Positions 49,331 to 60,220 of a stretch of DNA of 64,000 nt are shown here, in pieces. The notes under the pieces were generated by a model, which had not been told where the DNA came from, made no database searches, and saw only the letters and a program-made list of their open reading frames with translations. The first letter of the stretch is position 1; each line of letters starts with the position of its first letter. The translations under genes were made by a program, and so were the position numbers. The stretch is from Welwitschia mirabilis (taxonomy: Eukaryota > Gnetophyta > Gnetopsida > Welwitschiales): contig JBOZIK010000001.1 of the NCBI GenBank assembly GCA_051453625.1, positions 269,012,762-269,076,761 on the forward strand, read 5' to 3'.

Positions 49331-51240
49331 AGGGTCTTTGAATTTAGGACACTTTTTCATAACTAAGTTGAAATAGATTAAGTAAGGAAAACTTTGCTAT
49401 GAATAGTATGTTTTTGTTTTCTTCTTACTAGGTCTTTTTATAACTTAGAGTATTTAGGATTTTCCTCCAAGAATTTCCAAAAATATAAGTTGATGTTTAC
49501 CTCTTAGATCAAGGTCTTTAAGTGTTTATTATGGTAGGATTCATATTTAATCGATTAAGCCAAAGGAGTAAATGGTTTCTTCCCTTTATTTTCTTATGAA
49601 GAATTTTTAGTAGAGGTTTTAGCATGTGGTATTGATGGGAAGTTATATGAGTTTAAAATTTCTACATCATCTTCTTCATTACTTTTTCATTGTTTTTGGA
49701 AGTTGAAACCATATGGGTAGGAGGTGTTGTATCATTTTCACTTCTTGTTATTACCTTCAAATCTCTCTTGACTTCATTTGGGGTAGGTAAAGGTTGAGAT
49801 CAAGAGACCCTTGTGGTCATCGATTGACAAGAATCATTTGTTGAAGCACATTAACTAAGTTTTCAATATTAATATTAGTATTTTTTTCCACCTTTTTTAA
49901 TTCTTCTATAGAATCTCTAAGTGGATCATTTTGAATTAATTGAAGATTGAGGTTATTTGGTTAAAAGTTTGAATTCTTGAATATATTCTCAAAAGGTATC
50001 CATTGTGATTGTCCACCTAATCTTTGTTGAAATTGTGGTTGAATTTTAAAGTTATGTATTCTTTGGTTGAATGTATAAACTTCTTCAAACATCCTCTCTT
50101 TAAAATTTGGCAACAAGGAATACTCTTTAGTTATATAAGAGTTATCTTCACAAATATCATAATTTGAAGTTATGTTTTCATCTTTTACTACCTTTGCATC
50201 AACAATCAATTGATTGAATCAATTAAGTTGATTGAATCAACTCTTTCTTATTCTTTATCATGTTTCACCTTCTTTAAATCTTTTATCATTTGACCTATAG
50301 TTTGATTTTCCTTAATGGATTTAGCCAAGATTGACTTATCTCTACTAGGTTTCCCAACCCATTCCATGTCTCGTATAAGACTAAGTTCATCAAGTTTCCA
50401 TAACAAGAAAATTCTATAAATTGTTTAGTTTAACTATTCAATCCATTGTAGAAATAATCGACTAATTCTTCTTTACAGAATTCATTAATAGGGCTAGAAT
50501 GGATAGCTATACTAAAATGTTCATATGTTGTGGCATAATCCTCATGAGGTTGTTTTTGAAAGTTGGTAACTTCCTTTATTCTTTTTCTCATGGTACTTTT
50601 ACTCAAAAATCTTTTGATAAAAACTTCTTACACTTGACTTCATGATTTAAGACTCTTATTTGAAATGGTTTCAAGCTAAAGTTTTGCCTTTCCTCTAAGC
50701 GCGACTAAAAAAATAATCATCTAAGTATGATCACTAATGTGTTTCTTTTCATTTTTTAAGGGAAGCACAAGTTATTCAATGAAAGATAGATGTTGGAAAG
50801 GGTCTTCCTCAGGTTCACCAAGGTGGATAGGCACTCAACTTTCTTAACTCCACATCATCACTAGCAGGTAAATCGAAAAGATTTTAGATTTCATATTTTC
50901 TATTAGTAATTAAATCTCTAAGAGTAATATTTACATTTGAAGTAGAAGTTTCTATCATGATTGGCATATTAGGCAAAGTGACTTGCTTTTATTTTTGTGA
51001 AAAGTTCAACATAGTTGAAGAAGAAATAATATGATCTACTTCTATGCTATAATTTTCTTTTGCAAAATCTGATTCTAAAATAATAAAAGCAAAAAAATCT
51101 TCTTCTTTAATTCTTGAAATTTGTGTACCTGGAATGTTCATACCTAGATTTTTCTTGAATTCAAACAATCCTTCTCTGATATTTTCTTTAATCAATCTCT
51201 CTAATATTTCATCTTTCTACCAAAATTCATCATATCCCTA
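49331..51240 (-). pseudogene. Copy C gag remnant
   Basis: On the - strand, the segment 50209-49961 carries the zinc-knuckle relic YDICEDNSYITKEYSLL (first Cys, His and last Cys all Tyr). The region 50340-50720 aligns with copy B gag at 46900-47045 and carries the gag core in broken frames. 51195-50989 is the N-terminal part. Copy C keeps the gag start that copy B lacks. Confidence 0.65.
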
Positions 51241-51684
51241 CATACCTTAAACAACAAATAAAAATGAAAATAAAAAACATATGACAATCATCCACCTATT
51301 CATGGAGATAACAAGAAGAACAACAATCACAATAGTAGAAAACTAAACTCAGAGAAAAATTACCAAGGCTAGAACACCAAACTGTCATTCAGCCTATCAT
51401 GGAAATAATAGTGAAGATGACAATATTTTTATTATTAATCTATAGATTGAAAGAAAATTGGTGAAAAAGAAAATAAATTTAAAAATTTAAGACTATTGTT
51501 TCCAATGTCGTGGGAACAACAAAAGAGAATGACAATGGTCTTTACAGCTACAGAAAATAAAAAATTACCAAAATAAATCTACTTTAACTATACTAAAAAT
51601 ATAGCACTATTTCAAATAAATAACCTGAATTAAAATTTGAGGTACTTATCTAGATAGTGATAATCCTCTAGCTCCTCATGACAT
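51241..51684 (-). other. Element B 5' leader between primer site and gag
   Basis: A-rich untranslated leader on the - strand, with two copies of the B-type GTC/GAC motif (51383-51423 and 51500-51542). No coding signal. Confidence 0.55.
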
Positions 51685-51702
51685 TTCATGGTGACAATAC
51701 CA
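51685..51702 (-). promoter_or_regulatory. Element B primer binding site (tRNA-Asp type, deaminated)
   Basis: On the - strand, TGGTATTGTCACCATGAA three bases after the LTR end aligns with TGGCGCCGTTGCCGGGGA. Most differences are C-to-T or G-to-A. Same spacing as in element A. Confidence 0.65.
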
Positions 51703-51705
51703 AAA

Positions 51706-52960
51706 TGTTGCAGTGTGAGTTTATGCAATTTTAAGTTCTTAGGCAAAACCTATAAATCATAATACTTACATAAAACACATACTAGTATAAATAGGAGTTT
51801 AACCCAAATGTCGTAATCTTTTGAAGGCACTAGGCTAGAGGTTAAAGAATTAATTTTACTAAGTATTTTTTGTCTTTTTTATTTTAGTAAATGAAAAATA
51901 AAGAATAATGCAATCTAATGTAAGATCAAAATGATGAAATGTAATGCATAAAATACAAGTGAGATGAGTTCTATTTGTATTCTAATCTTCCTATCACAAG
52001 AACTAGTTCTTTATAATTAAAATCATTAGAAAGTGCTTATCACTTATTTCTAACCCAAATAAACTATAAGATGTGTCAAATAGAATATGAATAATGCAAA
52101 TATAAAATGGAATAAAGGACATGCAATGAAAAATCTAGACTAACAAAGTTAACCTTAACAAAATTTGCCCTTATAACCTAAATAAATTATAGAACTATTA
52201 GAAACTATAATCAACTTAAACCATAAGGGACATTTATACAATAGTAGAAAAAAGAGTAATTGAATTGACCATAGATCTTTTACATCATTTACAATAAAGT
52301 AGTAGCACCTCAATGAAGGATACGTAGCCCAAAACTAAGGTAAACTTCTCCTTGTAGCTACTAGATGAACCTCTTATTGTTTAATCTTCTATTACAAGAA
52401 TACCACGTATAAAAGATGAAAAAGAAAGAGAAGGAAAGAAAGGCTATTTATAGTTTTGCATTGAAGTTCTAGAAGTTAAACCCTATGAGTTGGAGAAGAA
52501 ACCCGAGAAATTAATATGGACTACATAACCCCATTACAAAGATAATTCTTTCCATCTATAGAAAATAGCTATCATCTTGACTATCGTGGGAACAACAATG
52601 GGGATGTTATTTCATGCTAAAAGGTGGTCCATCAACTTTAGACCCTATAATCAACTTCACAGACTTCATCCATATTAGTAGTGCTATCATCCTACTTTTC
52701 ATGAAGATGATAGAGGGGATGATAGTCCTCTCTATTTTCTAGATCAAAAGGAAATCTATCCTCTACATGGTTAATCCTTCCTTTAAAGTATGAATATCAA
52801 AATAATCCTAAGATGCCTTTAAATATGATAAGAATCACATGTTTCAGTGATTATTCTATTAGTTCTCCATAATCATCAGAATTGCACCCAAACTTGTATA
52901 AATGTCCTCTAAAAGTACTCAAAGTACATCATCAAATTATTATAAATTGGCATCATAACA
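51706..52960 (-). repeat. Element B 5' LTR (full length)
   Basis: 1255 bp; on the - strand it begins TGTTATGATGCCAATTTA and ends CACTGCAACA. TATA box CTATAAATA at 52445-52453. Two B-type GTC/GAC motif segments (52570-52608 and 52685-52727) lie upstream of the TATA box, in U3. Confidence 0.85.
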
Positions 52961-53517
52961 ATTATTAATTTTAAGATTATGCTAATTCTTAACTAGTTTT
53001 TATTATTTCATTATTAATGCATATTTTGGTATCAGCAATCTTTAGGTAAAACTACTTTATTATTAAGTTTTATTAATATTGAGTGAGTTGTCTGAATTTA
53101 CTTCTTTAATATTAATGTTGTTATTATTTGATGAATCTTATGCAAAATCATTCATAATTTTCATGCTTATGAAGGGTTATGAAGAATTAGAGGAACTAAA
53201 TAATTTACCAATACTTATGTGGTGGATGAGATTATGCCTCCACACTTGATTCCTAATTATTTAATAATTTTAGTTATGTTTTACAAATACAAGAATAATT
53301 AGAGTAAAGGTGGAGCACTGGACGTGCCAACTAGTCATTTGAAGCACTTCCATTTCCTTACATCATTAAGTAAAGATCAAAAAAATCTTGAACTTTTGAT
53401 TTTTGTTTTTTTGAATTAATTACATTATTTTATTAAGTTATTACATATTTATCCTTGTGGAAGAATAATACTAGATTTTCACCTAGTTAAATCTAGTTTA
53501 CTTTACTCACACAAACG
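52961..53517 (+). repeat. Element Z 3' LTR, right part
   Basis: Continues the LTR broken at 26143 and aligns with 19348-19912, including 'ttggtatcagcaatcttta', 'gcttatgaagggttatgaag' and the end 'ctcacacaaacg'. Followed by the target-duplication copy AGAAG. Confidence 0.8.
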
Positions 53518-53889
53518 AGAAGCTAAATGAGAAAAATACATTCCTTCATGGGGATTTGAAATTAGAAATATATATAGTTAAATCAGACTTTTTTTTTTAA
53601 TCCTAAGCACTCTATTTTTTTATGTAGGATAAGGAAAAGTTAATATGAAGTTAAATGATCCTAAAGATAGTGGTATAAGAAATTTAATTTATTTATGAAA
53701 GTGCAATAACATAGAAAATGCAAAGTAGATTGTTGTTATTACTTCTTCATAAAAACAAGAGACATGATGATTATGTTATTATTATATGTTGATGATATAA
53801 TTATAGTAGGAAATGATAACAATAAAATTAAATGCTTGAAGCATAAAATAGGTAAGCAATTTAAAATGTAGGACTTAGAGCTAGTTAAG
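53518..53889 (+). pseudogene. Ty1/copia reverse transcriptase, continuation (right side of nested insertion)
   Basis: The frame left at 18472 resumes: KLNEKNTFLHGDLKLEIY corresponds to the copia QMDVKTAFLHGDLEEEIY block. Next comes a stop-broken LKQ-x-PRQ segment (codons TGA, TAA and TAG where CGA/CAA/CAG are expected), then WYKKFNLFM (53671 on), KVDCCYYF and the catalytic LLLYVDDIIIVGND with Y-V-D-D at 53785-53796. It breaks again after DLELVK at 53889, where the Z3 LTR starts. The catalytic motif is intact but the ORF is dead. Confidence 0.85.
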
Positions 53890-55331
53890 TGTTATCATGT
53901 AAATCTTAACTTTTAGATTAAGTATTTTAGCCAAGTTACATTAGGAAAGATGTTGAATTAATTATTTTTATCATAAAATTATGTCTCTCCTTATTTTTAT
54001 CATAAATTATAAAGTTATACACTTTATCATGATAAGTCAAATACTTAATAGCATATTGGAGCATAATGTACAATCTGAAACCAATCTAATAGAAAATGCT
54101 AGCAACATCAGTGGATCAATACAATGCACTATTTCTTATGAATAGATTAACTTCAAGCTGATATGTTAGACTTATCATGGAGTTACATGTGAAACTTAGT
54201 TATGGACACTAATAATTAGTTCATCCTAATCAGTTATGATCTTCAAATACATATGGTTTTGACATGGCCGATACATGGCATTGACATGATGAACATGTAA
54301 CAGTGACATGATAGTGAAGTGGCAAGTATAAGTAATAGTGACACATGGAAGTGACATCAATACACATGGCCATATCATTAATTGAAATAATTTGGAGTTA
54401 AGGCCATACATTAGAATGATTATGATAATTTTCCACCAAACGCTAAATGATAAATATTTTACATAATGCTATGGAAAATAATCTTATCCACTTAATGCTA
54501 AATGATAAAGATTCTACCTAGTGCTATAGGATAGAGTCATCCACCTCACCTAAGAAATCCAAGTAACCCCCTCCTTAGTTTCATCAATAAAAGGACCTTG
54601 AAGCCCCTTATTATAGAATCGACTTCTTTGGTGGTGAAAACTCTTTTATAACTTGAAGTCAGTCTTCTTTAAGATGTCTTGATAAGTTTCCTTATGAGTG
54701 GACTAGCCTTAAGGCTAGCCTAAGGAGTCTATATTAAATGTTTCTTCTTTTATGAATGTGAGGAAATTACTTTTAATTTTAATAGAATTTTAGTTTCCTA
54801 TTTAGATTTAGAGTAACAGTTAATTTTGTACTTTATATGCTTACTTGAAACTATGTTAATTTTAAGTATCTTTAATTTAGTGAATTCTTATGCTTTAATT
54901 TAACTAGTATTTACAAGTGTTTGATGGTTCTTAGGAAGAATTTCCTACTTGTCATGCTTACATTTAAGCTAAAAACAAGCTAATTAACATCAAGGATTTC
55001 ATGAAGACTCATGTTGTGAATGGAATAATGTCATCATGATTTAGGCATAAATGATTTCATAAAGTTAAGAGTTAATCAAAGTAATTACAATGTATTCTTG
55101 AATTGAAATTCATTTATAGATAACTCACTTTAGGTTAGAGTGTTGGTTTGTTCCTTATCTGTCATTAGATGTTTTCCTTAAATCACATTATAGACATGCA
55201 TTTTTGTTATATACTTTTTATTTTATAACTTTTTATGTCCTAACTATTTTAAGCTACACATTCATCCTATGGACAGAATGATATTGGGTGCCTATCCAAT
55301 TAATCAAAGTAACTGAGTTTTACAATGAACA
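53890..55331 (+). repeat. LTR of a second Tat-like insertion (Z3)
   Basis: Begins 'tgttatcatgtaaatctt' and ends near 'gaaca', about 1.44 kb, the same length as Z's LTR. It aligns loosely with it: 'tttatcataaaattatg', the TATA-like 'aataaaagg' at 54586-54594 followed by 'accttgaagccccttat', and 'ccttaaggctagcctaagg'. It is more diverged than the two Z LTRs are from each other, so Z3 is a related older or separate subfamily. Between 54290 and 54370 it has reiterated 'gacatgg/gtgacat' units. No matching 3' LTR was found in the window. Confidence 0.65.
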
Positions 55332-55337
55332 TATTTT

Positions 55338-55355
55338 TGATACTATTTTCGAGGA
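55338..55355 (+). promoter_or_regulatory. Z3 primer binding site (tRNA-Asp type)
   Basis: 'tgatactattttcgagga' aligns with TGGCGCCGTTGCCGGGGA; all mismatches but one are C-to-T or G-to-A. Located about six bases after the LTR end, followed by 'tgatgacatggtag', which parallels 'tattggcatggtag' after Z's site. Confidence 0.65.
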
Positions 55356-56000
55356 TGATGACATGGTAGTTTTTATTATAAGCATATAAAAAGTTTTCTT
55401 TTTATACTTTTTAAATAGTTAAATTTTTGTTTTTTCTTCTTTTACTTCTAGCTTTAGGTCCTAGTCCATTTTAGGAAAATTCAAACTAGTTGATCTCTTT
55501 CTACTTTTTATTACTAATAATAATCAAGAAAAATGATATTACATCATTATATGGTTAGCGGTATTTCTAGGTATGACTTATTGATTTCATTGATGAAATC
55601 CAAAATAGAAAAATAGTAAAGAATTAACATGAGACATCAAAACAAACAAGAGCCCTCTTCCCTTCTTCTTTTGAATTTCTATTTTTTTAACCTATAAAAA
55701 AAAAAAATATATAAAAATTTTGGTTAGTTAGTCTTTTAATTTCGAGAAAAAAAGTAGAAAACTTTCTTTTGATAGTTTTCTTTTTAAAAAGATTTTTAGT
55801 TTCAAAGAAAAATTAGTAGTTAATTCATTTTTAATTTTGGTATTTTATTTAAAAAATTAATAAAAAAGACAAATATTTTTATTTAGTTAATTAATATTTG
55901 CATTAGGATGTTTCTGTTTCTGTGCTTTTTTTAATGTTTTCTAAACTATTAACTAATTCTGCTTTTTATACATTGATTTAAAAATAAACTAGAATAATTA
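55356..56000 (+). other. Z3 leader region
   Basis: Untranslated leader with A/T homopolymer runs (around 55690 and 55850). No coding signal seen. Confidence 0.45.
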
Positions 56001-58050
56001 ATTAGAAATCCCTTCAACAAAAGAATGGAAGAATCAATTAATAAGAGCCATAATAAAAAAAAGTTTCCCACCTAGAGCTCATTCCCAAGGTTTCCAAGAA
56101 TATTCGCAAAATGAACCATCTATTTCCTAAGGCTCCTAATGTTGTAATCCTCCATCTTTTAATAAAGAATTTATAGAATAACTTAAATAGTATTAATACA
56201 ATCAACTATTGCTTCAAATCTTTTCTCATCCTTAGAGTCAAATTTTCTTGAATCAATCACAAAGCTAACCTATTATTCCTCCACAAAGTTAATCTCTCCC
56301 TCATAGCCAATCCTTTTTTCAAACATCAAACTAAAACCACCCCTTTCCTTATCATCCTAGTCAAATGCATTTGTAAAACCTAAATTAGTTTACTCTTAGG
56401 GTCAATTTAATGTGTATAGTAACTTGTAAACTAGATAAACCCTTAAGGATTATTTAAAAACCTAGTGCCTTAGCACATCATCCTCCATTATGCAATCATC
56501 CATGGTACATAGGTTAGACTTCAAGCCTTCAACCATACAAATCCTCCTCCATTTTCATAGCTTAGAGTCAAAGGACACATATATGCACTTAACAGAATTT
56601 AAGTATTTCTTATCTATAATTTATTAATACCCTAATATCCTAAATTCTCTAAGGTTAACTTTGTTTCCTTTTTTCTTAAAAGAAAAAGAAAAGACATGGT
56701 TGTACACCCTAATCAGAACCTGGGTAGAATTAAATAAGGTGTTCATATCAATTTTCTTTTTGATTTACAAAACTAATATTTTTTAAAAGTAAATAATGAA
56801 TTACCAAAAGAAGGATCATGAAACCTTTTTACAAACATTATAAAGATTTAAGAATTTACTATGAAAATGTTCTTAATACAATTTTGAACCAGGATAAGTA
56901 ATTAGCTTTCTCTATGAGGGGTTGTCTTCAAATAATAAATAATTGGTTGAGATGATAAGTACATATATGTTTTTTTAATTTAGACATAAATAATAGCTAG
57001 GAATATTTAGAATTCATCACTAATAGTTTAAAATATTGGTAAAAAACCATAAGAACTATCCCGATTCCACCTTTTAGTTAAGTTTACTAGTGTTTTAAAA
57101 ATAATAGAAAACTTTGATGTAAGTAATTAAATCAATAAAATCTCAATAAAATTAAACTCCCTTACATGTCAACTAGTAATTTCAAAATTAGAATGCCTAA
57201 TTTACCATATTGATTTACATAAAATCACTAAATTTCCTTTAATTCTAATATACCAAAACATGATAAATAAACAGGTTAATGTCATAGGATAACATTAGAA
57301 AAGAAATAATGATCTTACTCAAATACTTGCTATCCTAGTTAGAGAAACCACCCTAATTTCTCTTATAAGTGGGATAATACCCTACAAAAAAATTATTAGC
57401 TTAGAAATCCATTTTCCTTATATTTTCATCCTTACTCTTTATTATTAAATTGTCAAATAAATTCATCTAATCTATAGGAGGAAATCTTTAAAATGTTTAG
57501 GGAATCACAAGAAAAAATAAATCAAATACTTTAAAAAAAAATTAAATCCAAAAAATCACCACTTACATCCTTTCATTACTTAATCAATGAGAACCTAGTA
57601 AACTTCCAATTAGTCCTTAACCATATTTGAGAGGAATAAAAATGGTAAAGAGGAAGGAGAGTTGAGCCACATTAACCAAACTAAGGCCATTTACTTTAAG
57701 GAAAAAAGGAAATTAATTAGAAAGTAGACTTAAGACAATCTAAGGAAAAAAAGAACCTACAAAAATAAACACTAAAAAGCCAAAAAAAATTTCCTACCTA
57801 ACAAGAACCTCTAGCATTTCCTTAATAACTAAAAAAAGAGAATATAGATAGAAAATAAATAAATGCCTTGGAAATCTTTAAATAAGTAAAAATCAAAATT
57901 CCCCTTTAGGGTAATCAAAGAAATAACCATATATGTAAAATTAAGGATATGTGCACAATAAGGAGGAAAATAAATGTTAAAAGAAAGGCATTCCAAGCAT
58001 AGCCAACTAGTGTAATAATATAGAATCAATGTCCATCTAAATATAAGAAT
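56001..58050 (+). pseudogene. Z3 gag remnant
   Basis: Near 56560-56700 the frame reads SLESKDTYMHLTEFKYFLS, then LNSLRLTLFPFFLKRKRKD. This is the Ty3 Tat gag core (…DPxxHLxxFxxxCxT…RLxLFPFSLxDKAKxW). KHYKDLRIYYENVL, near 56840, fits the following ERFKxLxxxCP block. Upstream sequence from 56020 is open in the same frame with scattered stops. No zinc knuckle was recognised. Confidence 0.6.
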
Positions 58051-58300
58051 ATTGAATGCCCTATAATTTTACTCACAATTAAAGAAAAACACTTGAAACA
58101 TTCCATTCTAGACTTAGGAGCTAGTGTTAAAGAAAAATACTTGAAATAAGCACTTATAAGAAACTAGGCTTAGAGGGTCTTGAAAATACCAAACTCTAAT
58201 TGCAACTTGTTGATAACTACTTGTACACATTAAGAGTAATTGAAGATGTTACTATTAGGATTGATAGATATTATTTCCTAGTAGACTTTTGAATTTTTTC
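58051..58300 (+). pseudogene. Z3 aspartic protease remnant
   Basis: CPIILLTIKEKHLKHS then ILDLGASV: the active site D-L-G-A-S is intact at 58111-58125, unlike in A, B and C. A short direct duplication of 'aaagaaaaa(c/t)acttgaaa' (58081 and 58130) disrupts the sequence straight after it and shifts the frame. Then YKKLGLEGLENTKL, LQLVDNYLYTLRVIED and RIDRYYFLVDF follow the Tat protease pattern. Confidence 0.75.
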
Positions 58301-58610
58301 ATTAGCATGCTTGCAAATCATCACTTAATATCAATTATCCATCGAACTTAAGCCAGTTTTACATGATCTTTTAGGAAGTAATTCTATTTTTCTAATGATG
58401 ATTAATTTCTCTTTATCTGTTTCATAAGAAACTAAATTTCTAAATACTTTGAAAAAATACAGAGAAGCCATTGATTAGACCTTAGCAAATATTAGAGGAA
58501 TTGACTATCATAACCCATATTTTTTAAACATTAATTACTTAGATACTAAGTATATTAATATGTTAATAAAATAATGAATTACTCTTATTGAAAGATCTTG
58601 TCAAAATAAG
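58301..58610 (+). pseudogene. Z3 pol, N-terminal reverse transcriptase region (truncated)
   Basis: IELKPVLHDLLGSNSIF, then FLNTLKKYREAID and TLANIRGID (about 58340-58510) match the segment ahead of RT in Tat/Athila pol (LKPLPxHLKYAFLG…LLxVLRKYKEAIGWTxADIKGI). RT core motifs do not follow. Pol ends near 58610 and the next recognisable sequence is a LINE. Confidence 0.75.
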
Positions 58611-59039
58611 ATGAATTACTATGAAAATGATAATAATTATGTTAGAAGGTTTTTATGAAAAAAGTTATTCAAACATTTAAACTTAGATAATCCCATTATG
58701 TAAGGAATTATAATCATATGATAAAAATAATAAATTAAAAATTTCCAGAAAACATAATAAGTTATTTTACATCTTATTTACACATTTAAATTCTTAGCAA
58801 ATATTTTAGATGTACTATATTATGAATAGACATTTTCTTCTTTGTATTGTGTGATTGATAGGTTTTATACATTATAAAATAAATGAGCATATAAACAAGT
58901 ACATGCTCTTACATAAAACCAATAAAGATAAATGAGTAAATTTTCTCCATCATGACTTTTATTTTCTTAATATGTGTAAGGGCATTTGATTCATCTCCAT
59001 AATACAAATAATAGAAGTTACATTAATTAATAGAATTTA
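58611..59039. other. Unassigned sequence between Z3 pol and LINE
   Basis: AT-rich, no frame or repeat recognised. Could be further decayed Z3 pol or the 3' end of the LINE. Confidence 0.4.
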
Positions 59040-60220
59040 CACATGCTTTTTAAAAGTATTCCCTAATCTATGATGTATAATAACCTTTTACAAGAAATGC
59101 TAGTCAAACTGATCATAAGCTTTGAAAAAGTTCAATTTAAGAAGAATAGCATTTTGAGAAGAACTGAAGGTTTAATCCATAGATCCACTACTATAATTAA
59201 ATTATCCAAAATAAATTCATTTGATATAAAACCTATTTGTTCTTTACTAATAAGAATGAAAATAAACCATTTCAATCTATTTGCAAGAGCTTTAGCAATA
59301 ATCTTATAGATAACATTTAAAAGCATGATTGATCTTTAATTATTATTGTTACAAAGATCTCCTAATTTGGGAAAAAGTTTCATTACTCCATTATTTAGAT
59401 TAGTTCCTAAAAAGCCTTTATCAAGATCTTTAATGTAAACATTATAAGTCATTACCACTAATATTCTAGAATTGCATATAAAATTCCTGAGGTAGACCAT
59501 CAATACTTAGAGCTTTACCATTTTTAAGTTGTTGTAGAGCCTAAAGAAATTCTATTCAAGATAAGCTGTTTTTAAACCAAAGATATTTTAGTTAAATGGA
59601 GTAAAGGCTTTAAGGAATTTATTTATGGCTGCTTCAGTCACTCTAGTAGTTGAGAAAAGGCTAGAAAAACCATTGTAAAAGGCTTTTAAGATATCTTCTT
59701 GAGAGCTATTAATGTTATTCACATCATTAATAGTATTGATGTGAGGAGAATTTGTCTTACCTTTTAAGATGTAAAAAAACTTAGGAGTATCTTTACCCCC
59801 ATCTGTAACCAAAACAGATGGGGATGAAGATGTGCATATCTATCTTGATAAATTTGCCTTTGTCTAAGTTTGTTTATGGTAATCTAGAGATTATTATAAT
59901 CTAGTTGATTTTCATTCCATTCATTTACCTTATTTTGATAAAAATTAATGTCTGAAATAAGATTTATTAATGAATAAACGTATTAGAATCTATTAGTTTA
60001 TCGCAATGCTTAGCAAAGCTTTGTATACAGTTAAGACGAGGGACAAGGTTTTAAATCTGAATAAAAAGGTTACACAAAGATTTGTTATAAAGATAAGTAG
60101 TAAGTAGTATAAAAATAAAGATAAGCAGTACTAAAAATGAAAAGGTTAACTACTTTTAAGGATTCATGTTTACATTTTCAATCTTTATAGGTTTATGGTT
60201 TCCATAATTCAGATCATCTA
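59040..60220 (-). mobile_element. L1-like LINE ORF2 fragment
   Basis: On the - strand, from right to left: NYGNHKPIKI (about 60200) resembles the endonuclease end motif SDHxPI. DGGKDTPKFFYILKGK (59800) matches WLxxGDxNTKFFH. LKNGKALSIDGLPQEFY (about 59515) matches the GKAPGxDG block. VIYKIIAKALANRL with SKEQIGFISNEFILDN (59320-59190) matches the RT finger region. LKLNFFKAYDQFD (about 59120) matches LKLDMSKAYDRV. The sequence ends before the FADD catalytic block, so the 3' half is missing, and no poly(A) tail is visible. Such an enzyme would copy RNA at a nicked target. This fragment has stops and frameshifts. Confidence 0.8.
59797..59823. repeat. 10-bp perfect inverted repeat inside the LINE
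   Basis: CCCCATCTGT and ACAGATGGGG are separated by a 7-bp loop. It is unusually GC-rich for this window and lies in the coding trace just before FFYILKGK. Possibly chance. Confidence 0.7.

Larger units (their letters stand above)
26144..52960 (-). mobile_element. Element B: Tat/Athila-type Ty3 retrotransposon inserted in Z's 3' LTR
   Basis: Terminal repeats start with 'tgttgcagtgtga' at 26144 and 51706 on the + strand; the right one ends 'ggcatcataaca' at 52960. The flanking 5-mers 'atttg' (26139-26143) and 'attat' (52961-52965) occupy the same slot as 'attaa' in Z's intact 5' LTR, consistent with a decayed target duplication. Read on the - strand the order is 5' LTR, primer site, gag-PR-RT-RH (copy C), a 100-N gap, a second gag-PR-RT-RH (copy B), integrase, 3' region and 3' LTR. 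It is split by element A between RNase H and integrase. Roughly 20 differences occur in the first 126 LTR bases compared by hand. Confidence 0.8.
18473..53517 (+). mobile_element. Element Z: Tat/Athila-type Ty3 retrotransposon inserted in copia RT
   Basis: An LTR-internal-LTR structure with 5-bp target duplication AGAAG (18468-18472 and 53518-53522). The 5' LTR is 1440 bp; the two pieces of the 3' LTR also sum to 1440 bp. A tRNA-Asp-type primer site follows the 5' LTR and a polypurine stretch precedes the 3' LTR. The internal region is only about 5.35 kb and holds an ORF3-like remnant but no recognisable RT or integrase, so this copy appears to be pol-less. Its 3' LTR was later split by element B. 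A hand count over the last 86 bp of the two LTRs gives about 21 differences. Confidence 0.8.
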
